Position numbers and translations under genes: made by a program. A DNA stretch of 64,000 nt, taken from assembly GCA_963281255.1 (NCBI GenBank), contig OY725500.1:310001-374000 (forward strand), in the 5' to 3' direction. Shown piece after piece: positions 46,140-54,502 of the stretch; the first letter of the stretch is position 1; each line of letters opens with the position of its first letter. The notes under the pieces are model-generated. The model saw nothing but the letters and a program-made list of their open reading frames with translations, was not told the origin of the DNA and made no database searches. The DNA is from Aphrocallistes beatrix. Taxonomy: Eukaryota > Porifera > Hexactinellida > Sceptrulophora > Aphrocallistidae.

Positions 46140-46645
46140 GTTTCTAGTAATTTGCAGGCTGGTTAGGAATGTTAGAAAGTTTGATGGAGTTAATCCTTGC
46201 ATTGCTGTTGCTACCACAACGGGAAAGGTTTTCAATTAGTTTCAAATGCACATTACTTTCAAGCACTGCTTTTAATCGATCGCAGACACATTTAATATTA
46301 TAAATATTAAGTTTATTTGACAATAAAACAGTTATTATTGATTCTACCTCGCTGTATTCAGAATACCCACTACCCTATAGATATAGCTCCAACCAAAATG
46401 TTTCGTTTTATTTCTAATTTCTTTAATAATTTAAAAAACAAAATTATTGAAAAATAATGGATTTATTTTGTCTAAATTTGAGGAATCTGAGCATATTGTG
46501 AGTCTAATACTTTCAACTTACAGGGACAAAGCCTCCCACTCGGAGGTTACAGTCCTCAGTTATCCAGTTGGGCGTTTTCTCCCTATCAGAAAATGTTTCA
46601 TGGTGACATGGTTCCCCTCCCCTGAGGAAAATTCCTAGCAACGGC
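46140..46645 (+). repeat. Repeat R2, copy a
   Basis: 'tttctagtttctagtaatttg' through 'ctcgctgtattcagaataccc' and 'ctttcaacttacagggacaaa' is matched, inverted, at about 49610-50215. Copy b is longer, with an insert near 49790-49905. Origin unknown. Confidence 0.8.
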
Positions 46646-46740
46646 ACTGAAACTAACTCCTCATCTTAACTGATTTAAAGTCTTTAAAAGTGAGAATTAA
46701 CTGAAATCTTTAATAGAAAAATTCACAAACAAATACAAAA

Positions 46741-47866
46741 TTAGAAATTATCATGATATTGTTGAAGTAGAGGCTTCATTTTATCATTAATATTGATATA
46801 ATCTATCCTCTTGAAGTACAGTTTTCTTACAATAACAAAAAACATATACAAATAACTGAGTACAGTCAATAGCCTATAAAGAGTCAGTGAGATATTATAT
46901 AGATAGGATGAAATGGGGTATATTATATTTTCAAACAAATCACCCCATATCTCTAATGGAATGATTGGAATTACAGTTTCAATTGTATCAAGTGTGCAGC
47001 TAAATACAATAACAAAATAACTGAAAGTCAAAAAGAAGGAGATAGCTCCAAAGGTTGTAGAGTATCCAAAATATTTCCGCACAAATTTACTATGTAGGTA
47101 AGCTTGCTTGTCATAGTAATGCAATCTGATTTCTTCCTCTCTGCTCTTTAAGTGAAGATAGAATTGTCTGGAGTATTTCAAAAACATCACATAGTCAATG
47201 ACATAGAATGATAGCATTGCCACTTGCAAGCAAAGACACAAAATGTTGGTAGCTGTGTTAATTGGTATGGTGGATCCTATGGCAACATTCACAAACATGG
47301 TTGAAAATCTTATAATGATATAAGCCAACCATTTCATTAAGGCATCTTTGTAAGGATGATGATTGTAAATAAACCATAACATTCTTAAAAATACACATAA
47401 ACTTGGAACTAAAATTATGCTCAGAAATTGCGAAACTATTCCCGTCATGAAGGATAGTTGATCAAGTTTGTCCATCATTCCATTTGGAATTCTGAAAAAA
47501 TAATTTAGCCAACTTTTCATTATGTACACGCACATATCGAAATTTTCAAAGATTTCAATTATCAATGTGAAAATAATTAAATTATGGACAAATGCCTCTA
47601 TTTTCATATTTGTTGTTGGGAGTTCCCTATTTACAGTTCTTTTCATTTTTTTATATAAAAAATAACGTTTATGGATGAAATATCCCAAAACGCAAATCGC
47701 TAGAATGGAGAAAGCGACACACAAGAATTGAGATAATTAATGAAAGATACACACCGATTAGATCTGTGATGCTAGCTATAGTATTCGTATCCAACCCAGA
47801 ACTTGAAGCATTTTGCAATAATAGGGTACGATTTACCTTCCTGAATTTGAAGTATAGAATATCCAT
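46741..47866 (-). CDS. Seven-transmembrane protein of unknown family, two exons (356 aa)
   Basis: Coding exons are 47866-47755 and 47699-46741 on the minus strand, joined across a 55-bp intron (gtgtgtatc...ttctag). Splicing turns two overlapping frames into one protein; the unspliced frames have no better start. Hydrophobic segments lie at about residues 33-51, 75-92, 122-149, 158-178, 186-210, 252-273 and 298-330. A 40-residue charged loop ('SREEEIRLHYYDKQ') separates segments 5 and 6. The first residues include a possible glycosylation site NRT (12-14), which would suit an outside N-terminus. The plan resembles a G-protein-coupled or chemoreceptor-like protein, but I see no DRY, NPxxY or insect chemoreceptor signature, so no family is claimed. 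TATAAATA lies 45 nt upstream of the ATG. Repeats R1 and R2 surround the gene. Confidence 0.8.
47700..47754 (-). other. 55-bp intron of the 7TM gene
   Basis: GTGTGTATC donor and a pyrimidine-rich TTTCTCCATTCTAG acceptor, phase 1. Removing it fuses 'SITDLI' to 'AICVLGYF' and so completes the first membrane segment, which supports the call. Confidence 0.75.
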
Positions 47867-47910
47867 TTTAGAAAATATCAGAGTTGTTAAGTTTTACAAA
47901 TAAACACAGT

Positions 47911-47918
47911 TATTTATA
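47911..47918 (-). promoter_or_regulatory. TATA box of the 7TM gene
   Basis: TATAAATA on the minus strand, 45 nt upstream of the ATG. The start context TCTAAAATGG is identical to that of the DUSP at 23145. Confidence 0.7.
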
Positions 47919-48119
47919 CTTAGCAACATTGACCTCCAAGTTTTAGAGATTCGTTACCAATTATTTGTATGGATTTACCTGTCCAAACCTATTAAACAAC
48001 TACTATGCTCAACTTAGGTTGCGAAGCCTGCAATTTCATTGGCCAGCACCTTTTGTCACGTTAAACCAATCAGGTTTTAAGTTTAGTGATTCTTTCTACT
48101 TGTTGACATAATGAGTAAT

Positions 48120-48455
48120 ACTAGACATCCTTAATTGCAATTTTAAACTATTTTCTCCATGTCAACCAATCAGATTTCAAGTTTAGAGAGACATTGTAAT
48201 TCATTTATATGCATTGAGTTAGATATAATCCTATTAGTCAATGAATGAAAGCCAACTGTAATGTTAAATCCCTCGATTCTGATTGGCCATACATTTTGAC
48301 ACTTTTTGTGAAAATGTGTGAAAATTTTTCAGAATTTGGACCCAGGTTCAAATCTCCACCTTATAAGGAATGTATGGTCCAAATTTGGTGTAATTTGTCC
48401 AAATAGAATTTCCAGGAGAGAGCAGACGGAAGGACACCAATCATGACATAAGGAA
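48120..48455. repeat. Composite dispersed repeat, partner of 37.9-38.4 kb
   Basis: Inverted counterpart of 37945-38365, containing three CCAATCA/TGATTGG heptamers (48065 just outside, 48165, 48277) and the family R block at its right end. Confidence 0.75.
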
Positions 48456-48468
48456 TCCAATAATCTCA

Positions 48469-48693
48469 ACAACTCCCACTTGTTAGGTAATCTATAGACT
48501 AGATCGTATTTGTTACACAACAAACAAAACCCAACTCTCACTGCATCACAACAAACTCTTCTACTCCCATGCATGAGCTAATATTACCACTGCCATAATG
48601 AGTATACTGCACTCGTCATATTACGTAAACTGAGGTGCTGTTTTCTTACTAAAGAATATTAGTCATAATGATTACCATTAAGTTTCCCTTCAT
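48469..48693 (+). repeat. Direct repeat R1, copy b
   Basis: Second copy of the block at 45548. It carries an extra stretch 'tctatagactagatcg' near its start. Confidence 0.85.
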
Positions 48694-48716
48694 TTGGCTC
48701 ACAACCACGCCTTCAT

Positions 48717-48912
48717 TCAGGCGTACTGGGCGCGCCTAGAGGCGCGTATTTGGTCCCATGGATCATAATTAGGCGTATGATTTAGGGGCGTGGCATACGC
48801 CTACTTAGGCGCGTGGCATAAAACAAATATAAAAATACAGAGTCTAGGCGCGTAGAAAAGTGGTGGCGCCCATTTAGGCGTATGACTTTGGAAAGCTGGA
48901 TGAAACCCTGCT
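48717..48912 (+). repeat. Dispersed repeat, family F, second copy
   Basis: Starts CAGGCGTACTGGGCGCGCC; it has an extra 'atacgcctacttaggcgcgtggc' unit compared with 11188. Confidence 0.75.
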
Positions 48913-48984
48913 CACAACAGATCTATGGCTTAAGTAAACAAATGTAAACAAAAATAAGTGTTTGCAGAGTGTAATAATCGATAT

Positions 48985-49328
48985 TACAGTACTTCCTCGC
49001 TATCCAAAAAGTTCTGTGGTCTCAATGATCGAAAAAATCGTTTGGATGAGTGAATTTGTTCCGATTAGTGAGATAACATTAATTCAATGGAGTATTAACT
49101 ATAATAAATTTGTATTGTTAGAATATTAATGTTATTATTCTGTTAATATTGTTGTTTTAATGAGGTTTATCAATTTTATTGAAAGATCTAAGATTATAAA
49201 TGTTTATTTAAAGGATAGAGGCGAATAATATAATATCTTGAGTGTTTGGATTGTAAGAATGGAGTGTTTGGATTGTAAGAATGGAGTGTTTGGATTGTAA
49301 GAATGTTTGGATAGCGATTGTGTACTAT
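48985..49328. mobile_element. Pogo-like element with a 22-bp tandem repeat inside
   Basis: The left end is CAGTACTTCCTCGCTATCC. 'ggatagcgattgtgtacta' near 49310 is its inverted counterpart. Within it 'gagtgtttggattgtaagaatg' is repeated three times (49236-49310). Confidence 0.6.
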
Positions 49329-49609
49329 ACATAGTATATAATTCTTTAATGTTATTGCTATATGATTTAGTCAATCAAATATCCTTTTTAGTTATTCACA
49401 TTTCCTAAAGGGGGTAATACCATCCTGTCAAAATTGTACTTGGATAAAATAAACTATAACTTTAGAAGAATTTTGTATTTAATTTGTCCAAATTGGAGCA
49501 ATCTGAGCATATTTTGAGAATGTAAAATTCCAGGAGTTTACACTACACCCAGACTTCCAGATGAAATCTGCTTACATAGAGGAATTTCCTCAGGAAAAGG
49601 GAAGCTATG

Positions 49610-50215
49610 AAATATTTTCTGACAGAGGGGAACATCAAACTGGAGAACTGAGGACTGTAAGCCTCCAGGTGGGAGGATTTGTCCCTGTAAGTTGAAAGTA
49701 TTAGACTCACAAGATGCTCAGATTCCTCAAATTAAGACAGAATAAATCTGAATATCTATCACAATAATTTTGTTTATTAATTACCACGCTTGCCACAGGA
49801 ATGTGTTACGTCATTTCCGGTTTAAGCCATTTTCAATGGGGAAGCCATACAAGTTTGGGGTATTTTCTATAAATAGAAAATACCCCAAACCAACGAAGGG
49901 TAACTATTAAAGAAAATAAAACGAAACAATTTGGTTAGGCTATATCTATGGGGTAGTGGGTATTCTGAATACAGCGAGGTAGAATCAATAATAACTGTTT
50001 TATTGTCAAATAAACTTAATATTTATAATATTAAATGTGTCTGCGATCGATTAAAAGCAGTGCTTGAAAGTAATGTGCATTTGAAACTAATTGAAAATAG
50101 ACATTCCAATTCACCTTTCCCGTTGTGGTAGTAGCAATGCAAGGATTAACTCCGCGTCGAACTTCCTAACAGTGGCCAATCAAATTACTAGAAACTATAA
50201 ATAAAATCTTGACAG
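49610..50215 (-). repeat. Repeat R2, copy b (inverted)
   Basis: Inverted partner of 46140-46645, interrupted by a TATA/GC-box-like module at about 49790-49905. Confidence 0.8.
49795..49890 (+). repeat. Promoter-like dispersed module, copy 1
   Basis: In order: 'ggaatgtgttacgtcatt', 'aagccattttcaatggggaagccata', then TTTGGGGTATTTTCTA TAAA and its inverted TAGAAAATACCCC, a 16-bp-stem hairpin at 49854-49889 with TAAA as loop. The same order of blocks recurs at 52960-53042, 59205-59285 and 62880-62950. Confidence 0.65.
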
Positions 50216-50281
50216 GTGGCATTGTCTCCTTTCCTCTCCAGTAGTAGTAAAAGTTAAAAATAATAATAATAAAATTCTTAC

Positions 50282-50333
50282 CTTTATTTTCCTGTTCAGA
50301 GTTGAGAGCTTCTGTCAATTCTTTAGCTGCCAT
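50282..50333 (-). CDS. Possible short first coding exon (17 codons)
   Basis: An ATG at 50333 opens 17 codons ending in AAATAAAG|GTAAGAATTT, a near-perfect splice donor in phase 1. The peptide is charged (MAAKELTEALNSEQENK). The next exon would lie below 50280 on the minus strand, where repeat R2b starts; I could not identify it. It may be a real exon, an alternative start for the 7TM gene, or chance. Confidence 0.25.
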
Positions 50334-50613
50334 TCAATACTATAGAATCTTCAATTTAACGTTAACACACCATGGATAGTAGAGCTAATAGAATTGAGTC
50401 AATGAAATTAAGTAGAGAACAGATCTGGTACAAATAAGTTATCTCAAAAGGCATTAATGCAGTGGTTTGTGTTCAGATCAACTGGCTAGGATTAGACATA
50501 TTATCTGGGTGTGTAGAGAGTATTCATGTGCTGAGTGATATTTTTAGGTTTTGAAACGATTTTTAACATTTATACCCAATATTGCCATTTTATATTTGAC
50601 CAATCAATACATG

Positions 50614-50812
50614 CCAACCTGAGCCATGATTAAAGTGGGACGCAGCGTTGAATTTCGCGGGACATAATAGAAGAGTATTATACGTAGAATACAAAAAAAG
50701 CGGGACATAATGGGGAAATTTCATTTAAAACCGGGACACTCAAGAAAATTAGCTCAATAGAAGAGTGAAAAGGGCGGGACCAGCCAAAAACGGGAAAGTT
50801 GGCAAGTATGCC
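50614..50812. mobile_element. CCCGC-family MITE
   Basis: Ends ATGCCAACCTGAG and AGTTGGCAAGTATGCC; orientation opposite to 41416. A partial further copy follows at about 50920-51010. Confidence 0.7.
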
Positions 50813-51151
50813 AATCAGCGTCGAGTATTTTTATCATTGAATACTATGACATGAAGTGTTAGCTGTGTAGCGCCATTCATCGTTAATTATGTCTGGAAGA
50901 TCTGAGCCATGACTTACTGCATACTTGCTAACTGTCCCGTTTTTGGCGGGAAGTCCCGATTTTTTCACTCTTAAATTATTTCGAAATATACAAATATGAG
51001 TTTTTCAATGGAATGATCCTATATTTCTGCAAAAATGATTCTAAGGGTGACACCTCAGGAAATTAAATTAAATAAATTTAAGAAAAATCGAAGTTATGTA
51101 ATAGAGTCATACAAAAAGCAGGGAATGAAATATACACAAATATAAACAGAG

Positions 51152-52228
51152 TTAAGAATAGATGTGAAGCTGACACAAGACATCAGGGGAAATTACCACT
51201 AATTTTAATTGCTTAGTTAAAGCTATTCCTTGGAGATCAAGTTCACCTTTAGCGAACCCTTCAATCGAGTGGAGGAGTGTGCCTTTGGGAGAAAATATTT
51301 TGACGCTATTAGCCCACCAATCACTGATGATTATATTATTCTGAGCGTCCAGGCATAAGAAAACTGCTTCCATAACCTGTCCACCTAACCCCCAGGTAAG
51401 AAAGGATCGAACTATCTCACCGGAGTTAGAGAACTCGTGCAAACACGGCGTACACTTAGCTAAGACAAACACTTTCTCATTCGTCAATTTTACATCACAT
51501 GGGTACTGCATGGATCTGTGTTCAATGGTTCTTTGGTAGCGTAGTGACTCGTCTAGAATTTGAATTCTGTGGTTACCAAAGTCTGCTACAAACACACAGC
51601 GGTTAATTGAAACAGTCAATTGTTGAGGGCAGTCAAACTTTCCATTTTCACAACCATGTCCAGATAAGCTTGCATCCATACTTATATCTGTCTGGATTTT
51701 CAAACGAAATACCCCGTGTACTCCTGTGTCCGTTATGTAGATGTAATTCCGATGGATTGTAATACCGAATGGATTTTTTAAGTGTTCTGGGGTGAAGGTA
51801 TTCAGGAACTCGCCGGACTCAGAGAATACCGACACTCTAGCGGGATCACATTCGGCAACAAAAATGTGTTTTGAATTCTTATCGATAGCAATTCCTCTAG
51901 GCTTAGATAGTTGTCCAGGATTCTTGCCACCCTTCCCTACTTCTACCACTTTCCTCATCTCTTGGTATCGAGGGATGACTGCCACTTCCTCTTCCAGGAC
52001 ATCTCCCACATTCAGTATCAGCTGCTCCAGCTGTTCACACTCGCCTTGGAACACCAGATCATTACTCTTTACTGCTTTCTCTTCGCGAGCGACCATTTCG
52101 AGGCGTTTCTCGTTTGCCCGGGCGATAAGCCTCCTTCTACGGAGGTCCACACATGCGACCACTCGATCGAAAAAGTGGTTGATTTGGTCAACAATGTGTT
52201 CTGATGTTTCTGGGTAGCGACTGGCCAT
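51152..52228 (-). CDS. NHL-repeat protein with N-terminal helical region (358 aa)
   Basis: Residues 1-90 are Arg/Glu-rich and helical, probably a coiled coil ('LRRRRLIARANEKRLEMVAREEKAV'). Residues about 100-358 form an NHL beta-propeller with six recognisable repeats: 'KPRGIAIDKNSKHIFVAECDPARVSVFS', 'NPFGITIHRNYIYITDTGVHGVFRL', 'CPQQLTVSINRCVFVADFGNHRIQIL', 'YPCDVKLTNEKVFVL', 'LCLDAQNNIIISDWWANSVKIFS' and 'DLQGIALTKQLKLVVIS'. NHL propellers in TRIM proteins bind RNA or protein partners, but this protein has no RING or B-box, so a ubiquitin-ligase role is not supported. The layout looks like a TRIM-NHL protein reduced to coiled coil plus propeller. Single exon; TATAAGA lies about 73 nt upstream of the ATG. 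Confidence 0.88.
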   Translation of the reverse strand: MASRYPETSEHIVDQINHFFDRVVACVDLRRRRLIARANEKRLEMVAREEKAVKSNDLVFQGECEQLEQLILNVGDVLEEEVAVIPRYQEMRKVVEVGKGGKNPGQLSKPRGIAIDKNSKHIFVAECDPARVSVFSESGEFLNTFTPEHLKNPFGITIHRNYIYITDTGVHGVFRLKIQTDISMDASLSGHGCENGKFDCPQQLTVSINRCVFVADFGNHRIQILDESLRYQRTIEHRSMQYPCDVKLTNEKVFVLAKCTPCLHEFSNSGEIVRSFLTWGLGGQVMEAVFLCLDAQNNIIISDWWANSVKIFSPKGTLLHSIEGFAKGELDLQGIALTKQLKLVVISPDVLCQLHIYS

Positions 52229-52302
52229 TTGTTCAGTTTATTAAGATTAAATTTCTAATTTTTGGAAGTAATAATTGTGTAAATTGAACGATTCCTTGAA
52301 GT

Positions 52303-52309
52303 TCTTATA
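52303..52309 (-). promoter_or_regulatory. Weak TATA-like element of the NHL gene
   Basis: CTATAAGAAC on the minus strand about 73 nt upstream of the ATG; further away than in the DUSP and 7TM genes. Confidence 0.35.
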
Positions 52310-52519
52310 GCTACCGAGTCAGAGAATGGAATGTAATTCTATCTGATGTTATCATCAGAAGTCACGAGTAGACACAGTGAACTCATTGTAGCCACAAAAC
52401 ACGGATTCCAGAGTTCATATTTCCTCGTATTACATAGGATAATTTAAAGGAATCTGAATGACCAATCAAGTATTAACGTACGGCACAAATACATAGCTAC
52501 ATTCCATTGTAGTCAGGAT

Positions 52520-52722
52520 AATTCACATTCTTACTAACTATCCCGTTTTTGGCGGGACGTCCCGCTTTTTCAGACACATGTTAAAAATAATGTCCCGCCT
52601 AGAAGTTCTAAAATGTGGAATTGTCCCGCTTTTCAGTTTATAGGACTAATGCACATATACTATGTCCCGCTTAAATATTCCTATATCCCGCCTTTTTCTT
52701 GCAGAAGTTGGAATGTATGAAT
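52520..52722. mobile_element. CCCGC-family MITE, subfamily 2
   Basis: 'actaactatcccgtttttggcggg' to 'cagaagttggaatgtatg'; closest to the copy at 56983-57155. Confidence 0.65.
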
Positions 52723-52884
52723 TCACAATAGTGATTTAAAGGTAACTACAACCTAATTAAAACCGGAATTTCATGAAAAAGGTGCGAAATATTCTAATTT
52801 CAGGTGTGAATATCACGAAATTCAAGAGATAAGTTTGTATTCCGAATGAAACCAGTCTTTCTCTCAAGATTATTGGGGGAGCGC

Positions 52885-53195
52885 GTTAATTTTGCAATTT
52901 TTGTGCGGTTTATTCGGATAAATTGCATTATTTAACTCTTAAATGGCGGGAGACTTTTGCTAACTCATTTCTGGTTAAGTCATTTTGGGCGGGGAAACCT
53001 TAAAGTGTGGGGACTTTGCTATAAATAGAAATGACCCCAAGTAAAATAAAAGTACCAGTCAATGTAGTAAACAAAAAAAAGAGCGCCGGGTCAAAATAGC
53101 GAATGAAAAAAATAAGCGCCGGTTTGAATAAGCGCCGGGTCTAAAGGGTGCACGAAATAAATAAGCGCTCGGGCGCTTATTCGAAGCAATACGGT
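52885..53195. repeat. Cluster of three dispersed repeat fragments
   Basis: 52885-52945 is the 'gcaatttttgtgcggtttatt' fragment seen at 21266. 52960-53042 is promoter-like module copy 2, with GGGCGGGG and GCTATAAATAG. 53075-53195 is the inverted GAATAAGCGCC MITE fragment. The cluster fills most of the gap between the NHL and TIGAR-like genes. Confidence 0.6.
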
Positions 53196-53338
53196 AATCA
53201 AACTAACAGTGGAGTTTACTATTATCCATTGTTTGGTAAATAAATACAAAAATACTAAAATCAGCGTTGAATATATACAAGTGTCTATAAATAGGAGTGT
53301 GAAAAGAAATGTTTAAGTTAAACAAAGACAAAGAAGGT

Positions 53339-54013
53339 TTAGTCCCATTTAAGAACAAACTTCCCTTGAAGGTGTGAAGTGTCGCGACTAAGTACACATT
53401 TCGCATTTTGTACCACACCTTTTGAATCAACAATAACATCAAACAAACTCAGTGCAGTGTTGAAAATCGGGATATCTTCAGAAATTTTCGCACCCCATTG
53501 ACACATTAAGTCCTCTATACGCCTATATGTGGCACCATGTGACACTAACAAAACAGTTGGAAATATCACATTTTCACTTCCGTTTTCGCTTCTATTTTTA
53601 GCTACATATGCAGCTAAACTTATATTTAAATCTCGAAAAAAACTACTGACACGCTCGATCACAGACTCGTGTGTCTCCAGATCCGGCGGTTTCGGACCGA
53701 GTCTTTCAGATTTCGGTTTCCCCTCCCAGGAACCAAACCCTCTCTCCTTCAACCGATCATCCAAAATCGGCTCTAGCTTATACTTCATATTCTCTATCGC
53801 GAACTGTGCTGTGTGTAGAGCTCTTTTCAATGGACTCGCGTAAATGTGGGTGAATTTTAAATCAGTTAATCCTATCCCGAGAAGTTTGGATTGTGCGATC
53901 CCATCTTCATCTAAGTTCGTGTCTATTTGTCCTTGTAATATACTGAGTTTGTTTTCTTTCGTTATTCCGTGTCGTGTTAAGTATAGTCTAACAGGGAATG
54001 TTGACACCTCCAT
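53339..54013 (-). CDS. TIGAR: TIGAR-like histidine phosphatase (224 aa)
   Basis: Phosphoglycerate-mutase fold. The N-terminal LTRHGIT motif gives the phospho-accepting His15; 'YASPLKRALHTAQ' (58-70) supplies the phosphate-binding Arg. Glu90 in 'DRLKERGFGSWEGK' fits the acid, and 'LLVSHGATYRRIEDLM' gives His159. The pattern DRLxERxFGxxEGK and the C-terminal 'NTALSLFDVIV..AKCVLSRDTSHL' resemble TIGAR, which hydrolyses fructose-2,6-bisphosphate (and 2,3-bisphosphoglycerate) in the cytosol and slows glycolysis. At 224 residues it is shorter than vertebrate TIGAR (about 270), mainly through a shorter insert before the second His motif. Single exon with a clear ATG. A less specific fructose-bisphosphatase-like or broad phosphatase role remains possible. 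Confidence 0.88.
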   Translation of the reverse strand: MEVSTFPVRLYLTRHGITKENKLSILQGQIDTNLDEDGIAQSKLLGIGLTDLKFTHIYASPLKRALHTAQFAIENMKYKLEPILDDRLKERGFGSWEGKPKSERLGPKPPDLETHESVIERVSSFFRDLNISLAAYVAKNRSENGSENVIFPTVLLVSHGATYRRIEDLMCQWGAKISEDIPIFNTALSLFDVIVDSKGVVQNAKCVLSRDTSHLQGKFVLKWD

Positions 54014-54129
54014 CTAAATATTGTAAACAAATAGTAACAGTTATAAATAAATAATTGATAGTAAGTAGACAACAATTTTTTACTAAATCCTTACTATTAA
54101 AACTCGATTAATGTTTATTTATATATATA

Positions 54130-54193
54130 CAGTCAACTCTGCTTAATCGGGACAAAATATCCACAATCAAAGTGTCCCGATTAAGCGGAGTCA

Positions 54194-54195
<2 letters not shown>
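54130..54195. mobile_element. Minimal relative of family A MITE (66 bp)
   Basis: 'cagtcaactctgcttaatcggg' joined almost directly to 'cccgattaagcggagtcacc', leaving only the two ends. It sits against a (TA)n tract. Confidence 0.7.

Positions 54196-54247
<52 letters not shown>
54196..54247. repeat. (TA)n microsatellite
   Basis: About 25 TA units directly after the minimal MITE. Confidence 0.95.
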
Positions 54248-54250
<3 letters not shown>

Positions 54251-54450
54251 CTCCGGAGGACACAAAGTGTCCGCCAGCCGCGCAGCGCAAGCAAGTGAAG
54301 CGCGCTTGTAACAATAATAATAAATTTAAAGATTTGGAACATTTGAAATTCAACGTTCAGAGTACAAATATAGCATATTAAATTGATTATTCATATTTTC
54401 ACACCTTCACTTTGGGCCCAAAAATAGAAAATTTTAAAACTGATCAAGTA

Positions 54451-54456
54451 TTTATT
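54451..54456 (-). terminator. Candidate polyadenylation signal of the USP gene
   Basis: AATAAA on the minus strand, about 47 nt after the stop codon. Confidence 0.55.
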
Positions 54457-54502
54457 ATAAATCAATTAATTCCAAATTGAGTGACTTAAAACAAGATTTG
54501 TA

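Noticed and set aside
46447..46638. 63-codon frame within repeat R2a
   Set aside because: The corresponding region of R2b has indels that break the frame; no domain is recognisable.
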